The translations under genes were made by a program, and so were the position numbers. From CP2-2F sp034436355 (lineage in GTDB: Bacteria > Chloroflexota > Anaerolineae > Aggregatilineales > UBA2796), in the NCBI GenBank assembly GCA_034436355.1, contig DAOTVQ010000017.1, positions 42,712 to 106,711 on the forward strand: a DNA stretch of 64,000 bases. The letters run 5' to 3'. Shown piece after piece: positions 50,153 through 58,661 of the stretch (positions within the stretch are counted from its first letter, which is position 1; every line of letters starts with the position of its first letter). Under the pieces are notes generated by a model, which worked only from the letters and a program-made list of their open reading frames with translations, did no database searches and was not told where the DNA came from.

Positions 50153-51829
50153 ATGCGTCGCAAATTCCGTCTGCTACATTGGCTTTTGCTAATGGGCGTG
50201 TTGGTGGCTTGCAACACAGAGCCACCCCCACCCCTTCCGACTTTGGCAGTGCTGCCCACCTATCCTGATACGGATGCCATCGCCGCCGCACCTGAGGCAA
50301 CGCCAACCGCTATTCCCGCCAGCGCCACACCCACCACGCCGCCACCAACGCTCACCATGACGCCCTTGCCGCCCACCTGGACGCCGCTTTTTGGCGGAGG
50401 CGAAGCTGCTACCGCCGCACCGACTGCTGCCGCGGCGGCGCTCCCCACCGCGCAGGCTGCTGCCCTCAGCGCGGATGCCATGCGCCTTGACGCGATCATT
50501 GCTAAGGTGGAGAACCGCCGCCGCATCAACTTCAGCCTGTGGCTAACACCCGTGACGCAGCTTGTGCAAAGCGCCACCCTACGCTACACCTACCCAATAG
50601 CAGGCATCACCGAAGAAAAGCGCGTGCCACTGCCGCCCCAAAAACTGGGCGAGACGCTCAAAAATCCGATCACGCACACGATGGGCATTGATCAAATGCC
50701 ACTCCACGAAGATCGCATCCTCTATGAGTGGGTGCTGGAAGGACAAGATGGCAGCCAACTGGTCAGCCCGCGCCAAACGTTTAAGGTGACGGAAGCAATC
50801 ACCGAAGAGCGGCGCGACGATCTGCCGATCATCCCTGCCGAAGCCGCCTTTGTGAGCGATTTTCCACGGCAAGCGCTGCTCAGTGTGCGCCTAACGCCCG
50901 AATCGCCCATTCGGCAGGCAAAAGTCTACTACACGCAGAACACAGGCTTGGTGCTGTTCTCGTTCAATGTGCGCGTGCCACAACAGCGCGCAGGCGAGGA
51001 AGTTGAGATCACCTTCACCTTCAACGATCAGCTCGCTTTGCAAATCCCTTGGCAAAAGCTGGAATGGTGGTTCATGCTGACCGACCAAAACGGTAAGCAA
51101 TGGCGCACACAGCCTCAGTTCAACGAATATAGCGATACGCGCTTTCACCGCTGGACGCGCACCGAAGGGCGGCGTGCCGTCGTCTTTACCTATGAACGCA
51201 GCCCCGCAGACATTGACTTCATCGTCAAAGGCACCGATCACGCCATCGAGCGCTTAGAGAAGATGTTTGGCTACCGCCTGCTCTACACGCCGCACATCGT
51301 CTTTTACAATGAGGCACGTCATTTTAGGGCGTGGGCGCCAGCGCAACTCGCCGATATTTTCATCGGCTTGGCAAGCGGTGTGTGGGGCGGTGCAGTCGTC
51401 ACCTTCTACGACTCGCTCGATTATACAGTCTATGCCGTCATTCAGCATGAGCTAACGCACTTGTTCCAATATCAATCTATGCGAAACGATGACGTGCCGC
51501 GTTGGTGGATCGAAGGCACAGCCAGCTACTTTGAAGAACGCAACCCTGAAGATCAACTGCTGCTGGCGCGCAACTATGTGCGGCGGCGCGGAATGCCCGA
51601 TCTAACGCGCACCAACCGCCACCTTGTGGATACCAACATCAGTGTCACCTACTATGTGGGCGCTTCGGTGATGCAGTTCTTCATCGAGACTTACGGCATA
51701 GAGGCATTTCAGCGGGTGCATATCGCCACGGCGCGGTACATTCCCTTTGATCAGGCGTTGCAGAGCGCCATCGGCAAAACGCGCCGCCAACTCAGCCAAG
51801 CGTTTGAGGCGTGGTTGCAGCGCCAGTAG
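50153..51829 (+). CDS. Lipoprotein zinc metallopeptidase (gluzincin, MA-like)
   Basis: A 558-residue lipoprotein. The signal peptide ends in LVAC (lipobox, Cys20). A Pro/Thr/Ala-rich linker (21-110) precedes a beta-rich domain (about 110-330) and a C-terminal protease domain. The zinc site is HELTH (H432, E433, H436) with the third ligand in WWIEGTASYFEE (E454), the gluzincin pattern used by DUF2268/MA-like peptidases. It is anchored outside the cell and may process surface proteins. A TATACT box at 50065-50070 may start the mRNA. The long Pro/Thr linker is frequent in Chloroflexi-type lipoproteins. The length is larger than a bare domain because of the linker and beta region. Confidence 0.9.
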   Translation: MRRKFRLLHWLLLMGVLVACNTEPPPPLPTLAVLPTYPDTDAIAAAPEATPTAIPASATPTTPPPTLTMTPLPPTWTPLFGGGEAATAAPTAAAAALPTAQAAALSADAMRLDAIIAKVENRRRINFSLWLTPVTQLVQSATLRYTYPIAGITEEKRVPLPPQKLGETLKNPITHTMGIDQMPLHEDRILYEWVLEGQDGSQLVSPRQTFKVTEAITEERRDDLPIIPAEAAFVSDFPRQALLSVRLTPESPIRQAKVYYTQNTGLVLFSFNVRVPQQRAGEEVEITFTFNDQLALQIPWQKLEWWFMLTDQNGKQWRTQPQFNEYSDTRFHRWTRTEGRRAVVFTYERSPADIDFIVKGTDHAIERLEKMFGYRLLYTPHIVFYNEARHFRAWAPAQLADIFIGLASGVWGGAVVTFYDSLDYTVYAVIQHELTHLFQYQSMRNDDVPRWWIEGTASYFEERNPEDQLLLARNYVRRRGMPDLTRTNRHLVDTNISVTYYVGASVMQFFIETYGIEAFQRVHIATARYIPFDQALQSAIGKTRRQLSQAFEAWLQRQ

Positions 51830-51844
51830 AGATTCACAGACGTT

Positions 51845-51864
51845 GGGCGGGAGCAGTCCCGCCC
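51845..51864 (+). terminator. Terminator after the metallopeptidase gene
   Basis: GGGCGGGA (51845-51852) pairs perfectly with TCCCGCCC (51857-51864) over GCAG, 15 nt after the stop; a weak CTGCTTG follows. Confidence 0.6.
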
Positions 51865-51893
51865 TGCTTGCGGGAACACTACTTTTTAGACAG

Positions 51894-52005
51894 ATCAGAT
51901 TTTATCCCTATCCCTAGCCCTTTCCCCTCGTGCGGGGAAAGGGAATCAGAGGTGATCTGTCAAGTCCGGCTCTGCACACGCGGCGGGATTGAGGGAGCTG
52001 TACAG
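51894..52005 (+). repeat. Dispersed repeat, copy 2 of 2 (about 110 bp)
   Basis: Aligns with 41058-41167 over its whole length. Exact or near-exact blocks are GATCAGATTTTATCCCTATC, CCCTTTCCCC, GCGGGGAAAGGGAATCAG, GGTGATCTGTCAAGTC, GGCGGGATTGAGGGAG and terminal TGTACA. The inner palindrome CCCTTTCCCC/GGGGAAAGGG is perfect here. It is in the same orientation as copy 1, again just downstream of a plus-strand gene. Confidence 0.72.
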
Positions 52006-52097
52006 TCGTCCTCTCAGCGGGGCGCCAAAAGCACATTCGCCGAATCTACGCTACACTTAGCGGCATTGTGCAAAAGAATACTTTTGAGGACATGGCT

Positions 52098-54122
52098 ATG
52101 CTTAGCACAGTTGAAAAGATCGCCTTTCTCTTGCTGGCAGCGGCATCGGTTGCCTTTGCCCTGCGCGGCTTCCGCCATATGTGGCTGGTGGTGCGGCGCG
52201 GTGGCGATACACTCCACCTAGAGCGCTTGCCACAACGCGCCCTGCGCGCCTTGCGTATCTACCTCTCGCAGCAGACTACCCTCAAAACGCGCCGCTTGGT
52301 CAGTTGGCTGCATTTGGGCGTGGTGTGGGGCTTCACCTTCTATTTCTTGGTGAATTTTGGCGATGTGCTGGAAGGTTTTTTTGATTTCAAGTTCTTGGGC
52401 AAAGAGGGCATCCTCGCCGCAACCTACCGCTTGTTGGGCGATGTGCTGAGCCTTGCCGTGCTGATTGGCGTGGCGTATTTTCTGCTGCGCCGCTTTGTGT
52501 TCAGCGATAAGGCGCTCACCTTCCGCCAAAATGTGATGGTGCATCCGAACGTGGCGAAGGGTCATATTCGGCGCGACTCGCTGATCGTGGGTGTGTTCAT
52601 CCTAGCCCATGTTGGCGCACGTTTCTTAGGGCAATCCGTGCAGCTTGCGATGGGCGAAGGCGTGCAGCCGCAGCCGTTTGCCACAGCCGTAGCGGCGCTG
52701 TGGTCGGGCATGAGTCCTGATCTGCTCTTGTTCCTTGATCACGCCTTTTGGTGGCTGGCGCTTGGCGGCATTCTGCTCTTTCTGCCCTACTTCCCTTATA
52801 GCAAGCACGCGCACCTGTTCATGGCGCCGCTCAACTATCTGACCAAGCCGCAGCGCACCTCGCTTGGCGAATTGGCGCCCGAAGATTTTGAGGACGAGAC
52901 GCGGGAACAATTCGGCGTGGGCAAGCTAGAGCATCTGCCGCAAACGCACCTGATGGATGCCTTCGCTTGCATCATGTGCAACCGCTGCCAAGATGTCTGC
53001 CCTGCTTATGTGACGGGCAAGGAACTTTCGCCTTCCGCCTATGAGGTTAACAAGCGCTTTTTGGTGAAGGAAAAAATGGCAGCCCTTGCCAACGGCGCGG
53101 AATCGGCTGCGCCGCTCGTTGGGACGGCGCTCAGCGAGTCGGCGTTGTGGGCATGTACGGCGTGCGGCGCCTGCGTGGATATTTGCCCGGTTGGTAACGA
53201 ACCCATGCTGGATATTCTCTACATCCGCCGCGATCAGGTGCTGGTGCAGGCCGCTTTCCCTGCTGAGCTAAAAGGCGCCTTCAACGGCATGGAACGGCAG
53301 GGCAATCCTTGGCAGATCAGCGAGAGCCGCCTGAAATGGGCAGAAGGCTTAGACGTGCCAACCGTCGAGAGCAATCCGAATTTCGAGATTCTCTATTGGG
53401 TGGGCTGTGCGGCAAGCTATGAGCCACGCGCACAGCAAACGGCGCGTGCTTTTGTGCAGATTTTGCGCGCTGCTGGCGTCAATTTTGCAGTGCTGGGCGA
53501 ACAAGAGGCGTGTACAGGCGATACAGCGCGGCGGGCGGGCAACGAATTTCTCTATGCAGAGATGGCAAAGGCAAATGTGGAGACGCTGAACGCCGTTGCA
53601 CCGAAGCGCATCGTGGCAACTTGCCCGCACTGCCTGCACAACCTCGGCAAGGAATATCATCAGTTTGGTGGCAACTATACCGTCATTCACCACACCGAAC
53701 TGATCGAAGAACTGATCGCAGCAGGCAAACTGCCCGCCAGCGCACACCCAGATCGGCAGCCGAACGTCACCTTCCACGATCCGTGCTATCTGGGGCGGCA
53801 AAATGGCATCCTTGAGGCGCCGCGCAGCGCATTGACTCAAGGTGCAGGCGTGCGCTTGGTCGAGATGGCGCGCAACCGTCAGCAATCCTTCTGCTGTGGT
53901 GCCGGCGGCGCGCAGTTCTGGAAGGAAGAGGAACACGGCACAGCGCGGGTGAACCTGACGCGCTTCCAAGAGGCACAAGCGACGGGTGCAAGCACACTGG
54001 CTGTTGGCTGCCCGTTCTGTATGCGGATGTTCAGCGATGCACACGGCGAACTGGGCGGCGAGATGCACATCAAAGATGTGGCAGAGATCATCGCTGAGCG
54101 CCTGACATCGGCGGACAGCTAA
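52098..54122 (+). CDS. Membrane-bound iron-sulfur heterodisulfide-reductase-like protein (HdrD/CCG family)
   Basis: A 674-residue protein. The N-terminal 250 residues hold about five membrane helices with several His, like the cytochrome b/NarI-type subunit. Then two 4Fe-4S ferredoxin motifs (CIMCNRCQDVCP and CTACGACVDICP) are followed by two CCG domains (CAASYEP.., CPHCLHNL.., CYLGRQN, CCGAGGAQF and CPFCMRM) that resemble the heterodisulfide-reducing subunit. Electrons probably move from membrane quinol or the partner to the cytosolic disulfide site. The start at 52098 follows GAGGA by 7 nt. It overlaps the next convergent gene by 4 bp at its stop. Confidence 0.9.
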   Translation: MLSTVEKIAFLLLAAASVAFALRGFRHMWLVVRRGGDTLHLERLPQRALRALRIYLSQQTTLKTRRLVSWLHLGVVWGFTFYFLVNFGDVLEGFFDFKFLGKEGILAATYRLLGDVLSLAVLIGVAYFLLRRFVFSDKALTFRQNVMVHPNVAKGHIRRDSLIVGVFILAHVGARFLGQSVQLAMGEGVQPQPFATAVAALWSGMSPDLLLFLDHAFWWLALGGILLFLPYFPYSKHAHLFMAPLNYLTKPQRTSLGELAPEDFEDETREQFGVGKLEHLPQTHLMDAFACIMCNRCQDVCPAYVTGKELSPSAYEVNKRFLVKEKMAALANGAESAAPLVGTALSESALWACTACGACVDICPVGNEPMLDILYIRRDQVLVQAAFPAELKGAFNGMERQGNPWQISESRLKWAEGLDVPTVESNPNFEILYWVGCAASYEPRAQQTARAFVQILRAAGVNFAVLGEQEACTGDTARRAGNEFLYAEMAKANVETLNAVAPKRIVATCPHCLHNLGKEYHQFGGNYTVIHHTELIEELIAAGKLPASAHPDRQPNVTFHDPCYLGRQNGILEAPRSALTQGAGVRLVEMARNRQQSFCCGAGGAQFWKEEEHGTARVNLTRFQEAQATGASTLAVGCPFCMRMFSDAHGELGGEMHIKDVAEIIAERLTSADS

Positions 54123-55660
54123 GGCGAAAGGCGGCGCAGCCACACATCGCGGAAGCGGCACAGGCTGGAGGCGCGCTCGTAGTTGAAGGCGGCAATGTAT
54201 AGGCTGCCGCTGCGCTGCACCAACGCCTGATGCGCCACCAAATCGCCGTTGAGGTAGACGATCACACCGTTGCCAACGGCGATCACGGTCAGGCGGTTGG
54301 TGGCGCCGCTTTGGCGGTTTGCTGTCTCGCGCAGATCGTAGAAGTTGAGCAGCCCGCCGCTGCCTTCTTGCCGCACGCCCACGCCGCCGCGCTGATCGAA
54401 GTAGACAAGGCTGTAAGCGACGCCTTCCGTAGCGCCAAAGCCAAAGGCGCAGGCGAAGGCGTCGTTATCGCTCTCCCAGATCACATCGGCGCTAAAGATC
54501 AGATCGCTGAATGTCTCTCCGCGTGCCAGCGGCGTATACAAAATGCCGCCCGCCGTATTGTTGGTGACAAACGCCTCTGGCAGGCGCAGCACGCCTAGCC
54601 CTTGCCCTGCTGTTAGGCGCGCTTCTGCCAGTGCCGCCGTGATTTGGGCAGTGCTGCCATTCCAGTTTGGCAGGCGTTCGGGCGGCAAAATTGGCGTGCT
54701 GCTGCTTGGCGCGGCAGGCACCGTGATGATCACATTGTCCCACAGGGTGCTGACGAAATTCTCAGGCGGTGCGCCACCGCCGATCCAAATGCCAACTTGT
54801 CCCGCCGCGCTGAAGGTGGCATCGCTAAAGGTGGCAATCTGGGCGCCATTCACCCAAAAGGTGAAACGTTCGCCCTCCAGCAGCACTGCCACTGTGAACG
54901 GCGTGCCAACGGCGGGCAGCGCCACACCCAGCGGCTGCCAATCGCGCAGTGGCTCGCTCACACCCTCCCGAAAGGCAACCAAGCGCCATTGGCGCAGATG
55001 ATTCAGGGCAAGCCCATAGCCCTGCAAGCGCTCATTTGGTTCACTGGCACGCAGCAGCAGGGCAGCTTGCCAAGCGCCAGCACTCTGAATGCGAAGATCG
55101 GCTTGCAGGTAGAAATCGCGCAGCGGATCAAGCTGGGTGGCGGTGGTGTAGGCGCTGCCGTTATTGATGGCGACCTGCGCCAATAAGCGCCCTTCGTTCA
55201 GCGCCACGCGGCGGCGCGGCTCTTGCCACGTCCGAAAGACAGTGCGCCCGTCCATCGTATCGTTCAGCAGCAGCGTTGCAAAACCATTCAGCAGCGTCAG
55301 GCGGTAGTCGCCCGCGCCTTCACGGGCTGCCACCCGCAAGGTATAGCGCCCTTCACGCGGCGCACGGATGTTTTGCAGCGTCACGGTGGCGTAGCTGCTC
55401 AGTGCGCCGCTTGCCAGCAAATCCCCTTCGGGCGTGTAGAGTTCAAGCGTCGGCAGTAAATTCCCGCTGACTGCCTGCACCTGTGCGGCAATCGGCATTC
55501 CAAGCCGAGCGTTGAATGCCCACACCGCCTCAGCCTCAGCGGTGAGCAGGCTGCCGCGTACGGAGCGCAGCGGCGTTAAATTCACCGATTGGGCAGCGGC
55601 AGCTTGTGGCAGCAGGCATAGCCCAAAGACAAACAGCAAAAAGGCAGTTAAGGCACGCAT
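54119..55660 (-). CDS. Secreted protein with PPC and concanavalin-like domains
   Basis: A 513-residue protein with a signal peptide (MRALTAFLLFVFGLCLLPQA). A PPC-type domain (about 30-135; LRSVRGSLLTAEAEAVWAF) is followed by two repeats of a laminin-G/DUF1080-like jelly-roll (about 140-290 and 340-513), with LLLRASEPNERLQGYGLALN and IWIGGGAPPENFVSTLWDNV in the first and YSLVYFDQRGGVGVRQ in the second. They bind carbohydrate or similar ligands. The Met at 55660 is preferred because the 12-residue N-terminal extension to 55696 is not signal-like. The stop overlaps the convergent gene by 4 bp. Confidence 0.82.
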   Translation of the reverse strand: MRALTAFLLFVFGLCLLPQAAAAQSVNLTPLRSVRGSLLTAEAEAVWAFNARLGMPIAAQVQAVSGNLLPTLELYTPEGDLLASGALSSYATVTLQNIRAPREGRYTLRVAAREGAGDYRLTLLNGFATLLLNDTMDGRTVFRTWQEPRRRVALNEGRLLAQVAINNGSAYTTATQLDPLRDFYLQADLRIQSAGAWQAALLLRASEPNERLQGYGLALNHLRQWRLVAFREGVSEPLRDWQPLGVALPAVGTPFTVAVLLEGERFTFWVNGAQIATFSDATFSAAGQVGIWIGGGAPPENFVSTLWDNVIITVPAAPSSSTPILPPERLPNWNGSTAQITAALAEARLTAGQGLGVLRLPEAFVTNNTAGGILYTPLARGETFSDLIFSADVIWESDNDAFACAFGFGATEGVAYSLVYFDQRGGVGVRQEGSGGLLNFYDLRETANRQSGATNRLTVIAVGNGVIVYLNGDLVAHQALVQRSGSLYIAAFNYERASSLCRFRDVWLRRLSP

Positions 55661-55716
55661 GGCGCACAGTGTAGCTTGTTCAGGCGGGCGCGGCAACTTG
55701 CGGTATACTCACAATT

Positions 55717-56388
55717 ATGCGACCCTTTGCCTACCATGATCTGATTGAGGCGTTTGCAGAAGGCGGCTGCCCATTGTGCCGCCTTGCGCTGCGCGCCGTC
55801 CACCGTTACCTTGATGCGTTGCTCTACGAGTTCAGCACCGACCCTGAGACACACCGCGCCTTCCGCGATGGGCGCGGCTTATGCAACGCGCACAGTTGGC
55901 AGCTTACCGAAATAATGGGCGGCGCGCTCAGCACGGCGGTCTTGTTCCATTCCGCGCTGCGCGAGGTGCAGCAGCTCACCAAGGCACCCAACGGCACGCC
56001 GCGCAAACAAGCCGATCAGCTTGCGCCGCGCCGTGCCTGCCCTGCCTGCCAACACCTGCACGACTCTGAGGCAGCCTGCCTTGAAGTCTTTCCGCGCTAC
56101 CTTGATGAGCCAACTTTTAATGCGGCGTGGCACACTTCACAAAGCGTCTGTTTGCCGCACCTTCGAATGCTTTTGCCCAAGCTAACGGCGGGACAAGCGG
56201 CGCGCCTGCTTGTGCATCAGAAGGCGGTGTGGCAGCAGCTACAGGCTGACCTAGAAGCCTTTCAGCGCAACTATCAGGCGGAACACAGCAGCGAGCCGCT
56301 AAGCCCTTCAGCAGCGACCAGTTGGCAGCGCGTCATCGCTATGCTGACGGGTGAGCGCGGCGTGTTCAGCCTAGATCGGCAGGGCTAG
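55717..56388 (+). CDS. DUF6062-like zinc-binding protein
   Basis: A 223-residue cytoplasmic protein with two Cys/His sets that could bind metal: CPLCRL and later CNAHSW, then CPACQHLHD and CLPHLRM. Each set is a C-x2-C followed by a C-x2-H, with similar spacing. The remainder is helical (LTAGQAARLLVHQKAVWQQL). It resembles DUF6062 proteins, whose function is unknown. It is convergent with the 378-aa gene by 4 bp. No partner is evident. Confidence 0.72.
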   Translation: MRPFAYHDLIEAFAEGGCPLCRLALRAVHRYLDALLYEFSTDPETHRAFRDGRGLCNAHSWQLTEIMGGALSTAVLFHSALREVQQLTKAPNGTPRKQADQLAPRRACPACQHLHDSEAACLEVFPRYLDEPTFNAAWHTSQSVCLPHLRMLLPKLTAGQAARLLVHQKAVWQQLQADLEAFQRNYQAEHSSEPLSPSAATSWQRVIAMLTGERGVFSLDRQG

Positions 56389-57521
56389 AAGGCAGCGTGC
56401 AGCTTAGCGCGCAGATCAAGCACGGTCTGCCAAGTGTTATTCACATAAGGCAGCACGCTGCCTTTTTTAAGTGCTGCCTCCAGGTGTGCACGCACCACCT
56501 CGATAGCGCTTTGATGCACACACATCAGCATTTTTTCAAGGCGGATTGGGAAACTTGCATCCGCCCATGTGAGCTGACTCGGCGCGATGCCCATTGCCAG
56601 CAGGCGCGGCAGATAGGCGGCAAAATGTGCGCTGAATGCAGCGCTCCAAGCGTGATCGCAGCGCTCGATCAGCTCATAATGCTTGGCTTGCCACGTTTGT
56701 TCAAGGGCAAAGAGCGGCAAGGCATCGGCTTCGCAGCGCTCAGGGGAGGGCGGTGGCGCGGTCAGGTGCGCGATCAGGGCTTCGGCGGCTTGCCGAACGC
56801 TCAACACACGGTCACTATCTGCCACACGGGTTAGGAAGGGCAAATCGGCGGTGGATAGGTTGATCGAAAACTGTTCCACAAAGCTAGCACGGGCAGCAGG
56901 CTCTTCGCGTTCCCATGTGCTTTCTAGCACTGTGCGCGCACGCTCCGAGTCACTATAGCGCAGCGCGCCGAAAAACGTGCGGCGCGTGATTTGTGCGCCT
57001 GTCCGCCACGCAGAGTCGTCCTTAAGCTGAAAGGCAGCAAAGCGCCACGTCTTGCCGACCAACGCCGCCAGCCAGCGTCCGCGCACGCCTGCCACCAACG
57101 CGCCCAACGCTGAATTGTGTTTCTCGGTCAGGGTCAGCAGGTGGGGAAGGTTTTCCTCACGGGCGCGCTGGCGGTGCTTGAGGGCAAGTTGCAGCCACTC
57201 TTCGAGCAGATTAGGTTGGCGCAGGTTGATGAGGGCGAGCCATTCGCCAGCGAGCGCAGAGGTTGGTGGCAAGGGGTCGGGTGGGCAAGGCGGCGGCACG
57301 GCACGCCCAAACGGGGCAGGAATCACACCGACGCGCCGCAAGCTGCTCAGCACAGCCGCCATACTCAGCAGCGCACTTTCAGGATCAGCGCCGCTGAGGT
57401 GCGCGAAAGCCTCGCCCAGTGCGCCTTCTGCCTGTGGTGGCACAAAGGGCTGCCGATCTGTGCCAAGCAGCGCGGCAGACAACGCTTTTTGCCAAAGGTG
57501 CTCTACTGACTCAGCATCCAT
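56385..57521 (-). CDS. DUF5691-like alpha-helical protein
   Basis: A 378-residue alpha-helical protein, MDAESVEHLWQKALSAALLG then TDRQPFVPP, a start like that of the DUF5691 group. The rest shows HEAT-like Leu patterns (LEEWLQLALKHRQRAREENL, ERGRTV..) and a Pro-rich loop PPPCPPDPLPPT. In other genomes DUF5691 genes stand beside SWIM zinc-finger, MoxR and VWA genes; here none of these is adjacent. The match is from memory of the pattern, so the family label is tentative. Confidence 0.62.
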   Translation of the reverse strand: MDAESVEHLWQKALSAALLGTDRQPFVPPQAEGALGEAFAHLSGADPESALLSMAAVLSSLRRVGVIPAPFGRAVPPPCPPDPLPPTSALAGEWLALINLRQPNLLEEWLQLALKHRQRAREENLPHLLTLTEKHNSALGALVAGVRGRWLAALVGKTWRFAAFQLKDDSAWRTGAQITRRTFFGALRYSDSERARTVLESTWEREEPAARASFVEQFSINLSTADLPFLTRVADSDRVLSVRQAAEALIAHLTAPPPSPERCEADALPLFALEQTWQAKHYELIERCDHAWSAAFSAHFAAYLPRLLAMGIAPSQLTWADASFPIRLEKMLMCVHQSAIEVVRAHLEAALKKGSVLPYVNNTWQTVLDLRAKLHAAF

Positions 57522-57547
57522 ATTGCTACCTTCAGCCTACGGGCGCC

Positions 57548-58495
57548 CTACAAAAGGCGCCCGCCGCCCAAGAACGAGTGCCAGCGGTGATAGCCCGCCT
57601 TCTCGTAAAACTCTGGCACGCCCGTCCAGCCGATGTGTGCCACGCGCACCCCTTGCGCCTTCAAAAATTCGCTGCCACGTGCCACCAACGCCGCGCCAAC
57701 GCCGACGGCAGCCAGCGAGCCAAGCGGTTCGCCCAGTTCTGCCCACCAGATCACATCGCCGCGCAGTTGGTGGGAGCGCGGCATGAACATGATCAAGGTG
57801 CCGACCACAGCGCCGCTTTCATCGCGTGCCAGCAGAATATCACGCCCATCGCCCACACGGATGAAATACTCATATTCGGGCTGCCAATTGCGGAACTCGC
57901 GGGCATGGAAGGCGATCACGTCGGCATAGTCCTCAGGCTCGGCGGTGCGGATCGTCAAGCCACTCTCGCGGATGCGCGCCTCAAGCTGCGGCGGCGTTTG
58001 GTAGGTGGCAAGGTCTTGGGTTAAATCCCAAACGCGGTTCTGCTCATTGTGCAGCGCAAAGCCTTGCGCCACGAAGAAATCCATCGCAGCGGGCAGGCAG
58101 TCTGGCACGCCGCAGAAGAAGCGCGGCACATGCCCACCCAGCCGCACCTGTGTGGCGCCTGCCTGCTGGATGGACTCGCAAGCGGTGCTGACTAAGGCGC
58201 GCCCAATGCCCTGCCGCCAATAGGGACGTGCCACACCAACCGCGCACAGGCTGCCGCTGAGCGGCTCATCGAGTGGTTTGACGAGTTGGGTGAAGGCAAA
58301 GCCGACGATCTGATCGGCATGGCGAGCGACGAAATGCTCACCAGGGCGGTAAGGTCCATCGGTGTGGGCAACAGCACGTAAGGCGCGTGCTTCAATGCGG
58401 AACTGATCCCCAAAGGTGCTGTGCCAAGCGGCAAGCACGCCGCCTTCATCGCGGGAGGCATCGTAATAATCTATGGTAATATCTTTCGGCAGCAT
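57548..58495 (-). CDS. Tandem GNAT N-acetyltransferase
   Basis: A 315-residue protein with two GNAT halves. The first (1-170) contains CAVGVARPYWRQGIGRALV, the acetyl-CoA-binding RQGIGRAL motif, and a PAAMDFFVAQGF segment. The second (180-315) contains GSLAAVGVGAALVARGSEFL with VGVGAALVARG as the pyrophosphate loop and a FYEKAGYHRW end. Substrate is not known. The ATG at 58495 is preferred with GGAG 6 nt before; an upstream ATG at 58528 is in frame but poorly supported. Confidence 0.82.
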   Translation of the reverse strand: MLPKDITIDYYDASRDEGGVLAAWHSTFGDQFRIEARALRAVAHTDGPYRPGEHFVARHADQIVGFAFTQLVKPLDEPLSGSLCAVGVARPYWRQGIGRALVSTACESIQQAGATQVRLGGHVPRFFCGVPDCLPAAMDFFVAQGFALHNEQNRVWDLTQDLATYQTPPQLEARIRESGLTIRTAEPEDYADVIAFHAREFRNWQPEYEYFIRVGDGRDILLARDESGAVVGTLIMFMPRSHQLRGDVIWWAELGEPLGSLAAVGVGAALVARGSEFLKAQGVRVAHIGWTGVPEFYEKAGYHRWHSFLGGGRLL

Positions 58496-58661
58496 AATTC
58501 GCTCCAAAGGGTGAGGGGTGCCGCGCATTCTTGCGGTTGAGCATACCGTTTTTGCCCGTATCTGTCGAGAGGCTGAAGCGCACCCTTGCCTCTTCTCAGG
58601 CGGCGCGGCTACCTGTTATACTTGAGCGTTCTGTCCGCAGCCCACGAGAGGATTTTTTACC

